From positions 2,046,001 to 2,110,000 of the forward strand of contig RQOL01000861.1 in assembly GCA_013076295.1 (NCBI GenBank): a DNA stretch of 64,000 nt. Direction: 5' to 3'. Position 1 is the first letter of the stretch; the number at the start of each line of letters is the position of its first letter. Below, piece by piece: positions 40,201-48,264 of the stretch. Position numbers and translations under genes: made by a program. Origin of the DNA: Sanderia malayensis (lineage: Eukaryota > Cnidaria > Scyphozoa > Semaeostomeae > Pelagiidae). The notes under the pieces were generated by a model. The model saw only the letters and a list, made by a program, of their open reading frames with translations, was not told the origin of the DNA and searched no databases.

Positions 40201-41790
40201 GGTGGTAGAAAAATGAAGTTGAGGATAAAGAGATTTGGGGAATGAAAAGGAAAAGTAATGGTTATACCACAGGCAGCTTCATCGCTTGCATCTGAGCAAT
40301 CTTCATGCTTATCACATCTCCATCTCTTTGGTATGCATTTGGTCTCATTTAGACATCGAAATTGTGATGGAGAGCAAGTTCGCGTAGCTGGAACAAATTC
40401 AAATGTACATTAATGAAAAAAAAGGAAATAAATACAAAATAATTAATATTGAAGTAATTATTCTGTTATTGTTAAAGTAATTATTAAAATGTGCCAAAAC
40501 CAAAGCACCTATAAATTATAAAGCAATAAGATAAAGTATTATTGCTGTTTGATAATCATTATAAGTACTTACAGCAAACCAAGGGATCTTCATCACTTCC
40601 ATCTGAACAATCTTTCTCGCCATCACAAACCCAGTTTTGTGATATGCATTGTTTATCTCGCTTGCAAGTAAACTGAGATCTCAAACATTGTACATCGGAG
40701 TCTAAATATGAGAATGAATGTTAACAATGCGTCAAATGAAGAATAAACAATTGAAATTATCTTTGTTGTACCATTGCTTATGTTAATTTTCTCTGTAAGC
40801 TACAATTTTCTTGTCGCATCACAAAATGCAATGCCATGATATGCCAGGTAATGAATTATGCACGAGATGCACGTGGTAATTTTGTGTTAAGTTTGGGCCG
40901 TGTTTTGCTTAGGAAGCTCGTCAAAAAGCTGTTTTCTCGTCAAAATAAAAAGCTACGAGAGGTTATAAAATTTCTTAATAGGAAAAACTTAAAATGAGCT
41001 CTACCTTAGCAAGATCAGGTGGTAATTTTCGTTTTGTTCAATGCAGAATTTAACAAGAGAAATAAACGTCAAATTTAGGCTGCATGTTTATGACTTTCAC
41101 GTTTATGCGAAATTTCATACATCAAAGTCAGCGAAAAAGGAAGTTTATTTAGTTCCGCTCAAGTCTGACAGGAAAAGGAAAAGTGAAGAGTGCCTGCAGA
41201 GAATAAAACAGTAGATTTATCACGCCTCCACTACTTAATATTTAAGGCAATGCTCTCATTTTGCTCAGTCTTTCACGAAGGACGGTTGCATGTTTAGAGC
41301 TACAGGGAACAAATCGCATCGAAATAAAAGACAAGATAACCGAGGATTGTGTTTAATAAAGATATCAGCATTTGAATTTTCAATGTTCAGCAATATTTAA
41401 CCCCTAATACTGTTAGATTGTGAGTCATGGGTAATTAAATACAGCGCAGATTTAATTAGGCCATGGAGATATAGGCCTTGCCAATGTGGCATGTCTTTAC
41501 GTTACAGACATGTATCTCATGGTCATGTCGCAAGTAGAAATTGCTTTATTTATTGTGCAGAATGTTGTTTTAATTTTTCCAGGTACAACTATTTTATTCA
41601 CCGACAAGATTCTCGGCTCGGACAATTATCACGTCTTTAATAAAAAGCAAAGTAATTATATAATTCTTTCGATTTCGGAAGAATTCTTACCTCGTGATTG
41701 TGTTTGTGATGCGATGCAAGAGGAAAGCGAGATAATTATGACGAGCAAACTTGCAATTAAAAACGGCCAGTTTTTCTTTTTACACGGCAT
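8200..41790 (-). CDS. Giant LDL-receptor-related protein, LRP1/LRP2 class
   Basis: Single-pass endocytic receptor for lipoproteins, protease-inhibitor complexes and other ligands. I trace 64 coding exons on the minus strand, all phase-consistent, totalling 13,920 nt (4,639 aa; human LRP1 is 4,544). Order from the N-terminus: signal peptide; 7 LDLa; 2 EGF; propeller, EGF, propeller, EGF; 8 LDLa; 2 EGF; four propellers separated by EGFs; 10 LDLa; 2 EGF; degenerate propeller; EGF; 11 LDLa; 2 EGF; propeller with RKRR; 6 EGF; membrane helix; about 95-aa tail. Exons, 5' to 3': 41691-41790, 40573-40701, 40268-40387, 39974-40096, 39719-39835, 39239-39373, 38838-38960, 38422-38550, 38059-38178, 37815-37946, 37310-37521, 36957-37150, 35542-36477, 34757-35148, 34142-34258, 33607-33744, 33025-33264, 32246-32482, 31488-31748, 30872-31072, 30491-30676, 30168-30401; the remaining exons are given in the block entries. 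The 8/10/11 clusters and eight propellers place it in the LRP1/LRP2 group. I do not assign one symbol because it mixes marks of both. Confidence 0.95.
8393..8520 (-). repeat. Dispersed fragment of the telomere-like satellite
   Basis: Lies in the last LRP intron. Read on the minus strand it gives GGGTTA-rich DNA, then GTGGCTGAAGGTGGG, then TTACTGCGCAGGAG. This is the same order of motifs as the 152-bp satellite monomer at 43-50 kb (GTGGCCGTAAAGGTGGG ... CACTGCGCAGGAAG), with an internal deletion. A second block of GGGTTA repeats follows on the plus strand near 8495-8515. Confidence 0.6.
10890..13440 (-). other. LRP EGF pair and propeller 8 with furin-type site
   Basis: Exon 13189-13440 encodes two EGFs ([12 protein letters not shown], then a DINEC type). 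Exons 12287-12481, 11611-11866 and 10890-11305 encode the last propeller (IYWIDK, IYWSDA, LYWADT, YVFGLT). At 11829-11840, within [10 protein letters not shown], the RKRR motif (residues about 4071-4074) stands just before the [12 protein letters not shown] blade. Human LRP1 has its furin site RHRR in the corresponding position of its last propeller. Confidence 0.85.
14742..14905 (-). mobile_element. tRNA-derived SINE, family A copy 1
   Basis: Read on the minus strand it begins CACGGTGGTTTAGCCTAGTA (pol III A-box-like) and has TGGTTCAAATCC (B-box) about 40 bp downstream. A non-tRNA body of about 100 bp follows, ending GATAACAGCTATCATAGTAA. A second copy at 23882-24092 shares the head, B-box and tail. 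It lies in an LRP intron in the same orientation as the gene. It is not a functional tRNA, because no acceptor stem closes around it. Confidence 0.75.
16727..16953. mobile_element. pogo/Tigger-like MITE
   Basis: Left end CAGTAAACCCCCGATAACTC, right end GAGTTATCGGCAGTTTACAG. These form an inverted repeat with a few mismatches, and the left end is preceded by TA. The interior is made of repeated ACTCGAAC motifs. No ORF. It lies in an LRP intron. Confidence 0.7.
17793..17972. repeat. Minisatellite, about 10-11 bp unit
   Basis: Imperfect tandem copies of AGAGCATCAC / AGAGCATCAA run through the LRP intron between exons 17997-19347 and 17414-17702. Confidence 0.8.
19819..19922. mobile_element. Hairpin MITE family H, copy 1
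   Basis: About 104 bp forming one near-perfect inverted repeat: TAGACTCTATAGTCGCATTA at the left, with GATGTAATGAGTCTA closing the right. Arms share CATTACATTGYGTCCCTGTG and TCGCTCGACTCTCGCT-like inner sequence. Two more copies lie at 23106-23207 and 39114-39226. It is in an LRP intron and carries no coding capacity. Confidence 0.75.
20449..20794. mobile_element. GC-rich terminal-inverted-repeat MITE
   Basis: About 345 bp. Left end AAAGGCCTGTTCATATGAGC is followed by CTGCTTACTGGACCAGCTCA. Right end TGAGCCGGCGCGGTAAGTGG is followed by GCTGCAATGAACAGGGCCTA. The two are imperfect inverses over about 40 bp. It contrasts in base composition with the surrounding AT-rich LRP intron. No ORF and no clear target duplication. 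Confidence 0.6.
23106..23207. mobile_element. Hairpin MITE family H, copy 2
   Basis: Left arm GACTCGTTACATTGCGTCCC, then TGTGCTTCGCTCG. Right arm GCACAGGGACGCAATGTAAT followed by GAGTC. The loop is about 45 bp. Same family as 19819-19922 and 39114-39226. It lies in the intron just upstream (in transcription) of LRP exon 22906-23080. Confidence 0.8.
23882..24092 (-). mobile_element. tRNA-derived SINE, family A copy 2
   Basis: Minus strand: GGTGGTGTAGCCTAGTGG then TTAAGGC (A-box region), TGGTTCAAATCC (B-box), and the same tail as copy 1 ending ATAACAGCTATCATAG. It is about 45 bp longer than copy 1, with an extra middle stretch of body. It lies in the LRP intron between exons 24274-24346 and 23451-23725. 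Confidence 0.78.
26182..26570. repeat. 21-bp minisatellite, about 18 copies
   Basis: Near-perfect tandem copies of CAGTAGCCTGCTTCCTATG + T/C + A in an LRP intron. The only frequent variant is a T/C in position 20. Because 21 is a multiple of three, all frames stay open and give spurious repeat ORFs on both strands. Confidence 0.92.
27710..27818. repeat. AAC-type microsatellite
   Basis: Run of AAC/AAT trinucleotides in the LRP intron between exons 27825-28046 and 27519-27690; it lies within 10 bp of the exon 27825-28046 donor. Confidence 0.85.
28130..28290. repeat. ATGT tetranucleotide microsatellite
   Basis: Long run of ATGT/GTAT repeats interrupted twice by AATGTTC, in the intron between exons 28312-28697 and 27825-28046. 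The long 'CMYV' frames it produces are artefacts. Confidence 0.92.
29317..29381. repeat. Perfect-stem inverted repeat in LRP intron
   Basis: TTAGATAATGTACAT at 29319 onward and its inverse ATGTACATTATCTAAC ending 29380 form a long stem around a short loop. The left arm carries a 6-bp duplication (GTACAT) absent from the right arm. A degenerate pogo-like sequence follows at about 29388-29494. Confidence 0.6.
29388..29494. mobile_element. Degenerate pogo-like MITE
   Basis: AATCTCGATATAGCAG at the left and GTTATAGTGAGATTCTACTG at the right are imperfect inverses. The right end reads in reverse as CAGTAGAATCTCAC, a pogo/Tigger-type terminus. Left terminus eroded. Confidence 0.4.
31229..31365. 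repeat. GATAGGATA low-complexity tract
   Basis: Imperfect repeats of GATAGGATAA/GATAGGGTAA in the LRP intron between exons 31488-31748 and 30872-31072. Confidence 0.6.
33430..33560. repeat. Minisatellite, about 20-bp unit
   Basis: Tandem copies of GAGGTCGTAAAAGAAGAT with small changes, in the LRP intron between exons 33607-33744 and 33025-33264. Confidence 0.75.
34334..34514. mobile_element. pogo/Tigger-like MITE with TA target duplication
   Basis: Left end CAGTCAAATCTGCATAGTTC, right end CATACAGAGTTGATTG. TA dinucleotides flank both ends (34332-34333 and 34515-34516). Interior has repeated ATTCGAAC motifs like the element at 16727. 181 bp, no ORF, in an LRP intron. Confidence 0.72.
35195..35270. 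repeat. Minisatellite, about 26-bp unit
   Basis: Three near-identical copies of a unit containing GGTTATAAGAATGATCAGGG and GTCAAA, in the intron between LRP exons 35542-36477 and 34757-35148. Confidence 0.8.
38422..40701 (-). other. LRP ligand-binding cluster I: seven LDLa repeats
   Basis: Seven consecutive exons (40573-40701, 40268-40387, 39974-40096, 39719-39835, 39239-39373, 38838-38960, 38422-38550) each encode one LDLa module, about residues 34-325. Each has six cysteines and the calcium-cage signature CDG..DC.DGSDE or a variant. Every intron splits a codon after its first base, so the modules are symmetric and could be duplicated or lost without a frameshift. Human LRP1 has two repeats here; megalin (LRP2) has seven. 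Confidence 0.9.
39114..39226. mobile_element. Hairpin MITE family H, copy 3
   Basis: Left CTAGACTCACTACATTGCAT, right GGGACGCAATGTAGTGAGTC then TAG. The interior is a GAGCGAGCAAAACGAGCGAG tract complementary to the left inner TCGCTCG sequence. It lies 12 bp from the donor of LRP exon 39239-39373. Confidence 0.8.
41691..41790 (-). CDS. LRP first coding exon with signal peptide
   Basis: ATG at 41790-41788 begins [18 protein letters not shown], followed by [15 protein letters not shown], then the donor GAG|GTAAGA. This is a textbook signal peptide: a basic n-region, a hydrophobic core of about 17 residues, then small residues (SSCIAS) before a polar stretch. The trailing single G joins the AC of exon 40573-40701 to make Asp, continuing directly into the first LDLa repeat ([13 protein letters not shown]). 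The exon is only 100 nt. The start is chosen because it is the only ATG giving a signal peptide in the required phase. Confidence 0.85.
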
Positions 41791-42094
41791 TTTATAGTGT
41801 ATTAAGAATACCGTCGTATCATCTAGTATTTGACTGGATTGAGTAGTCTAATGCCTTTTGCTAATGCTCTTTGATCTTCACAAACCAATCTTGTACTTTA
41901 CTATTATAAACCAAATCTTTGTTGCGTCATGGATGTGCGCACATTGTTCAGACTTGTTTTGCTTTGTCAAAGTTCCTCGTGGCGCCTATATCTTTTCACT
42001 TGGATTCAAAAGACTAAAAAAGATCAGTTGTTCGCAATATCTAAAGAAATACGCATGTACAAATTTGCCTGTCAAGGAGCCAAGAATACAACTG
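41791..42094. promoter_or_regulatory. LRP upstream region (5' UTR/promoter side)
   Basis: Sequence immediately upstream of the LRP start on the minus strand. It should contain the LRP 5' UTR and promoter unless there are further non-coding exons. I see no definite TATA box or initiator, so this is positional inference only. Confidence 0.3.
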
Positions 42095-42102
42095 GTCCCT
42101 GA

Positions 42103-42526
42103 CAGGGCCGCATTTAAGTCAGTTGGGGCCCTGGGCCCAAAATTGATTTGGGCCCCTTGAAATACGTAAACAAAAATTTTGGCACGTGTATGGTCCTCAA
42201 TACCCTGTAAGGATAATTTTATTGGCATACTAACAACTTGCTAATGGAAATAAAATTAAAAGAAAATCATGATTACTGGCTGATGGCGCCAAAATCAGTT
42301 TATGGCATCCAGCTTCAAGGAATAATGTATCATTTAAGCATCACATATTGTCAAAAAATGAAGCCACTGTGTTGTGTGAAGACATTACTTCTCAATTCAA
42401 ACACAAGAATAAAATCAACAACAGTTCATAGGTTTTTCGAAATTTTGCTCGGGGCCCCCTAAATCTAAGAATCTTAGGGGGCCCCTGGGCCCGGGCCCAG
42501 TTGGCCCATGGGTAAATGCGGCACTG
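42103..42526. mobile_element. hAT-type non-autonomous transposon with 8-bp target duplication
   Basis: The 424-bp element starts CAGGGCCGCATTTAAGTCAG and ends (inverse) CAGTGCCGCATTTACCCATG. It is flanked on both sides by the identical 8-mer GTCCCTGA (42095-42102 and 42527-42534). Subterminal GGGCCCTGGGCCC and GGGCCCGGGCCC blocks are also inverted. CAG-type ends with an 8-bp duplication are diagnostic of hAT elements. There is no transposase; the AT-rich core is non-coding. Confidence 0.88.
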
Positions 42527-42534
42527 GTCCCTGA

Positions 42535-43324
42535 ATTATGCAAAAACAACATTGGTTGATATTGTTATTTTGCTTATTCTAGAAAAAATTACAAATAGCA
42601 AGAGCACGTTTGTGCGCGGGATAAATAGAACGCATGCGCACGTGATATCAACTCTTCTCGGAAGTTGTTAGAGAAATATTAAATATTTATAAAACTAGCT
42701 GTTAACATTGTTAAAATGAGTGCTGCTGCAATGTAAAACCAATAATCAGCACTAAAGCATCTAGCGATTGATCAAAAAGATATAATTTGAAATGAGTGCC
42801 TGCGAAAAAATATGATTTCAGGTGTGCAACTGTCTTTTCAGGCACAGCACATCCCAAACCAAAACCAATTTCAATTGAGAAAGAAGTTATTCCATTTATG
42901 GCTACTAAGAACGAGCTATATATGCAATGGATCTGTCAGGTGATCTTAAAAGTATTCTTAATTCTTTTAAGGATTTTTCTTGTTAATTTTCCCAGATCAG
43001 CGTAATAGTCAGGGGGTTAAGCGTTAGCTTTGTTTCTGCCGTATGTCAAGCGCACATTTTAATTCGATAACCGAATGATTTGCTTTGCCGGCCAATTTCA
43101 AATGTTGCATGACGCATGTATAAAGAACTTAACGGTAGATGACTAAAACAACGAGTAAAAGATGATTATATGTCTAGTGCGTTGATTCCATTGACCTAAT
43201 GCCATTCTGATTTGCTAGAAGCGCTGCTGTAGACTAAAGGTAACTTACTTGCAAACTAAGTTCAAGACCGGGGTTCAAAACCTCATGAGACCATCTATTT
43301 TGTGTTTTCATCAATTTATGACTT
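42535..43324. other. Intergenic, nothing recognised
   Basis: AT-rich DNA between the hAT element and the satellite array. Includes CATGCGCACGTG near 42633. No gene, tRNA or repeat family recognised. Confidence 0.4.
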
Positions 43325-43899
43325 AAATGCCCTAAAGTTGGGTGTGCATGCGCAGTGCAAAAAGTAGGCCACTGCGAAGGAAGTTATGACGTAATGGCAT
43401 TCAGAACTTTGAATGATGGATTGGGGCTAGGGTTAGGGTTAGGGTGAGGATTAGGGTTAGGGCTGGGGTAAAGTGGCCGTAAAGGTGGGTGTCCATGCGC
43501 AGTACCAAATTAAGGCCACTGCGCAAGAGGCTCTATGATGTAATGGCATTCAGGACGATGGATGATGGGCTAGGGGCTTGGGGTTAGGGTTAGGGTGAGG
43601 ATTAGGGTTAGGGCTAGTGCTAGAGTGGCCGTAAAGGTGGGTGTCCGTGCGCAGTACCACTTATAGGCCACTGCGCAGGAGATTCTATGATGTAATGGCA
43701 TTCAGAACGGTGGATGATGGGCATGGGGCTTGGGGTTAGGGTGAGGATTAGGATTAGGGCTAGTGTTAAAGTGGCCGTAAAGATGGGTGTCCATGCGCAG
43801 TACTATATATAGGCCACTGCGCAGGAAGTTCTATGATGTAATGGTATTCAGAACGGTGGTTGATGGGCTTGGGGCTTGAGGTTAGGGTTAGGGTGAGGA

Positions 43900-44008
43900 T
43901 TAGGGTTAGGGTTAGGGTTAGGGTTAGGGTTAGGGTTAGGGTTAGGGTTAGGGTTAGGGTTAGGGTTAGGGTTAGGGTTAGGGTTAGGGTTAGGGTTAGG
44001 GTTAGGGT
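43900..44008 (+). repeat. Pure TTAGGG island 1 (about 18 copies)
   Basis: Uninterrupted TTAGGG hexamers inside a satellite monomer, with GGGTTTGGGTCAGGG just after. TTAGGG is the ancestral animal telomere repeat. The same monomer variant recurs at about 45300 with a shorter island. Confidence 0.95.
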
Positions 44009-45358
44009 TTGGGTCAGGGTTAGGGCTAGGGTTAAAGTGGCCGTAAAGGTGGGTGTCAGTGCGCAGTACCACTTTTAGGCCACTGTGCAGGAGGTTCTAT
44101 GATGTAATGGTATTCAGAACGGTGGATGTTGGGCTAGGGGCTTGGGGTTAGGGTTAAGGTGAGGATTAGGGTTAGGTCTAGGGTTAGAGTGGCCGTAAAG
44201 GTGGGTGTCCATGCGCAGTACCATATATAGGCCACTGCGCAGGAGGTTCTATGATGTAATGGTATTCAGAACGATGGATGTTGGGCTAGGGGCTTGGGGT
44301 TAGGGTTAAGGTGAGGATTAGGGTTAGGTCTAGGGTTAGAGTGGCCGTAAAGGTGCGTGTCCATGCGCAGTACCATATATAGGCCACTGCGCAGGAAGTT
44401 CAATGATGTAATGGTATTCAGAACGATGGATGTTGGGCTTGGGGCTTGGGGTTAGGGTTAGGGTGAGGATTAGGGCTAGGGCTAGTGTTAAAGTGGCCGT
44501 AAAGGTGGGTGTCCATGCGCAAAACCATATATAGGCCACTGCGCAGGAGGTTCCATGATGTAATGGTATTCAGAACGATGGATGTTGGGCTAGGGGCTTG
44601 GGGTTAGGGTTAAGGTGAGGATTAGGGTTAGGTCTAGGGTTAGAGTGGCCGTAAAGGTGCGTGTCCATGCGCAGTACCATATATAGGCCACTGCGCAGGA
44701 AGTTCAATGATGTAATGGTATTCAGAACGATGGATGTTGGGCTTGGGGCTTGGGGTTAGGGTTAGGGTGAGGATTAGGGCTAAGGCTAGTGTTAAAGTGG
44801 CCGTAAAGGTGGGTGTTCATGCGCAGTACCATTTATAGGCCACTGCGCAGGAAATTCTATGATGTAATGGCATTCAGAACGGTGGTTGATGTGCTAGGGG
44901 ATTGGGGTTAGGGTTAAGGTGAGGATTAGGGTTAAGACTAGGGTTAGAGTGGCCGTAAAGGTGGGTGTCCATGCGCAGTACCATATATAGGCCACTGCGC
45001 AGGAGGTTCTATGATGTAATGGTATTCAGAACGATGGATGTTGGGCTAGGGGCTTGGGGTTAGGGTTAGGGTGAGGATTAGGGTTAGGGCTAGTGCTAGA
45101 GTGGCCGTAAAGGTGGGTGTCCGTGCGCAGTACCACTTATAGGCCACTGCGCAGGAGATTCTATGATGTAATGGCATTCAGAACGGTGGATGATGGGCAT
45201 GGGGCTTGGGGTTAGGGTGAGGATTAGGATTAGGGCTAGTGTTAAAGTGGCCGTAAAGATGGGTGTCCATGCGCAGTACTATATATAGGCCACTGCGCAG
45301 GAAGTTCTATGATGTAATGGTATTCAGAACGGTGGTTGATGGGCTTGGGGCTTGAGGT

Positions 45359-45437
45359 TAGGGTTAGGGTTAGGGTTAGGGTTAGGGTTAGGGTTAGGGT
45401 TAGGGTTAGGGTTAGGGTTAGGGTTAGGGTTAGGGTT
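45359..45437 (+). repeat. Pure TTAGGG island 2 (about 13 copies)
   Basis: Second perfect TTAGGG run, bordered on the right by the same GGGTTTGGGTCAGGG as island 1. Its neighbouring monomers (about 45100-45600) repeat those at 43625-44160 almost base for base. Confidence 0.95.
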
Positions 45438-46440
45438 TGGGTCAGGGTTAGGGCTAGGGTTAGAGTGGCCGTAAAGGTGGGTGTCAGTGCGCAGTACCAC
45501 TTTTAGGCCACTGTGCAGGAGGTTCTATGATGTAATGGTATTCAGAACGGTGGATGTTGGGCTAGGGGCTTGGGGTTAGGGTTAAGGTGAGGATTAGGGT
45601 TAGGTCTAGGGTTAGAGTGGCCGTAAAGGTGGGTGTCCATGCGCAGTACCATATATAGGCCACTGCGCAGGAGGTTCTATGATGTAATGGTATTCAGAAC
45701 GATGGATGTTGGGCTTGGGGCTTGGGGTTAGGGTTAGGGTGAGGATTAGGGCTAGGGCTAGTGTAAAGTGGCCGTAAAGGTGGGTGTCCATGCGCAGTAC
45801 CATTTATAGGCCACTGCGCAGGAAGTCCTATGATGTAATGGCATTCAGAACGGTGGTTGATGTGCTAGGGGCTTGGGGTTAGGGTTAAGGTGAGGATTAG
45901 GGTTAAGACTAGGGTTAGAGTGGCCGTAAAGGTGGGTGTCCATGCGCAGTACCATCTATAGGCCACTGCGCAGGAGGTTCTATGATGTAATGGTATTCAG
46001 AACGATGGATGTTGGGCTAGGGGCTTGGGGTTAGGGTTAAGGTGAGGATTAGCGTTAGGACTAGGGTTAGAGTGGCCGTAAAGGTGCGTGTCCATGCGCA
46101 GTACCATATATAGGCCACTGCGCAGGAAGTTCAATGATGTAATGGTATTCAGAACGATGGATGTTGGGCTTGGGGCTTGGGGTTAGGGTTAGGGTGAGGA
46201 TTAGGGCTAGGGCTAGTGTTAAAGTGGCCGTAAAGGTGGGTGTTCATGCGCAGTACCATTTATAGGCCACTGCGCAGGAAAATCTATGATGTAATGGTAT
46301 TCAGAACGATGGATGTTGGGCTAGGGGCTTGGGGTTAGGGTTAAGGTGAGGATTAGGGTTAGGTCTAGGGTTAGAGTGGCCGTAAAGGTGCGTGTCCATG
46401 CGCAGTACCATATATAGGCCAATGCGCAGGAAGTTCAATG

Positions 46441-48264
46441 ATGTAATGGTATTTAGAACGATGGATGTTGGGCTTGGGGCTTGGGGTTAGGGTTAGGGTG
46501 AGGATTAGGGCTAGGGCTAGTGTTAAAGTGGCCGTAAAGGTGGGTGTTCATGCGCAGTACCATTTATAGGCCACTGCGCAGGAAATTTTATGATGTAATG
46601 GCATTCAGAACGGTGGTTGATGTGCTAGGGGATTGGGGTTAGGGTTAAGGTGAGGATTAGGGTTAAGACTAGGGTTAGAGTGGCCGTAAAGGTGGGTGTC
46701 CATGCGCAGTACCATATATAGACCACTGCGCAGGAGGTTCTATGATGTAATGGTATTCAGAACGATGGATGTTGGGCTAGGGGCTTGGGGTTAGGGTTAA
46801 GGTGAGGATTAGGGTTAGGTCTAGGGTTAGAGTGGCCGTAAAGGTGCGTGTCCATGCGCAGTACCATATATAGGCCACTGCGCAGGAAGTTCTATGATGT
46901 AATGGCATTCAGAACGGTGGTTGATGTGCTAGGGGCTTGGGGTTAGGGTTAAGGTGAGGATTAGGGTTAAGACTAGGGTTAGAGTGGCCGTAAAGGTGCG
47001 TGTCCATGCGCAGTACCATATATAGGCCACTGCGCAGGAAGTTCAATGATGTAATGGTATTCAGAACGATGGATGTTGGGCTTGGGGCTTGGGGTTAGGG
47101 TTAAGGTGAGGATTAGGGTTAGGTCTAGGGTTAGAGTGGCCGTAAAGGTGCGTGTCCATGCGCAGTACCATATATAGGCCACTGCGCAGGAAGTTCAATG
47201 ATGTAATGGTATTCAGAACGATGGATGTTGGGCTTGGGGCTTGGGGTTAGGGTTAGGGTGAGGATTAGGGCTAGGGCTAGTGTTAAAGTGGCCGTAAAGG
47301 TGGGTGTTCATGCGCAGTACCATTTATAGGCCACTGCGCAGGAAATTCTATGATGTAATGGTATTTAGAACGATGGATGTTGGGCTTGGGGCTTGGGGTT
47401 AGGGTTAGGGTGAGGATTAGGGCTAGGGCTAGTGTTAAAGTGGCCGTAAAGGTGGGTGTTCATGCGCAGTACCATTTATAGGCCACTGCGCAGGAAATTT
47501 TATGATGTAATGGCATTCAGAACGGTGGTTGATGTGCTAGGGGATTGGAGTTAGGGTTAAGGTGAGGATTAGGGTTAAGACTAGGGTTAGAGTGGCCGTA
47601 AAGGTGGGTGTCCATGCGCAGTACCATATATAGACCACTGCGCAGGAGGTTCTATGATGTAATGGTATTCAGAACGATGGATGTTGGGCTAGGGGCTTGG
47701 GGTTAGGGTTAAGGTGAGGATTAGGGTTAGGTCTAGGGTTAGAGTGGCCGTAAAGGTGCGTGTCCATGCGCAGTACCATATATAGGCCACTGCGCAGGAA
47801 GTTCTATGATGTAATGGCATTCAGAACGGTGGTTGATGTGCTAGGGGCTTGGGGTTAGGGTTAAGGTGAGGATTAGGGTTAAGACTAGGGTTAGAGTGGC
47901 CGTAAAGGTGCGTGTCCATGCGCAGTACCATATATAGGCCACTGCGCAGGAAGTTCAATGATGTAATGGTATTCAGAACGATGGATGTTGGGCTTGGGGC
48001 TTGGGGTTAGGGTTAAGGTGAGGATTAGGGTTAGGTCTAGGGTTAGAGTGGCCGTAAAGGTGCGTGTCCATGCGCAGTACCATATATAGGCCACTGCGCA
48101 GGAAGTTCAATGATGTAATGGTATTCAGAACGATGGATGTTGGGCTTGGGGCTTGGGGTTAGGGTTAGGGTGAGGATTAGGGCTAGGGCTAGTGTTAAAG
48201 TGGCCGTAAAGGTGGGTGTTCATGCGCAGTACCATTTATAGGCCACTGCGCAGGAAATTCTATG
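46441..48264 (+). repeat. 912-bp higher-order repeat, two tandem copies
   Basis: Six monomers (about 46441-47352) are repeated almost identically at 47353-48264. For example, the segments at 46979-47182 and 47891-48094 encode the same 67-residue open frame on the minus strand. Different monomer variants (GTGCGTGTCC versus GTGGGTGTCC; GAAGTTCAATG versus GAAATTCTATG) keep their order in both copies. Confidence 0.85.

Larger units (their letters stand above)
8350..41690 (-). other. LRP introns: general content
   Basis: Sixty-three introns, mostly 80-700 bp with GT-AG ends and AT-rich tracts. Those over 300 bp without a listed element hold nothing I recognise: 11306-11610, 11867-12286, 12482-13188, 13441-13785, 14026-14381, 16080-16465, 22172-22435, 31749-32245, 32483-33024, 33745-34141, 36478-36956 and 40702-41690. 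Several contain short degenerate pogo-like scraps, for example around 36655-36760, where CTAACTCAAACATTCG recurs. None contains a convincing alternative exon or RNA gene. Confidence 0.5.

Noticed and set aside
8200..41790. Separate smaller LDLR-like genes on the minus strand
   Set aside because: All 64 exons connect in phase with conserved domain order and only one signal peptide and one membrane helix, so this is one gene.
41486..41797. 103-codon plus-strand open frame
   Set aside because: It lies opposite the LRP signal-peptide exon, has no family resemblance, and AT-rich DNA here gives frames of this size by chance.
43848..44078. Long open frames of Pro-Asn or Val-Arg repeats
   Set aside because: They are the three-frame reading of the TTAGGG island; hexamer repeats without stops stay open in any frame.
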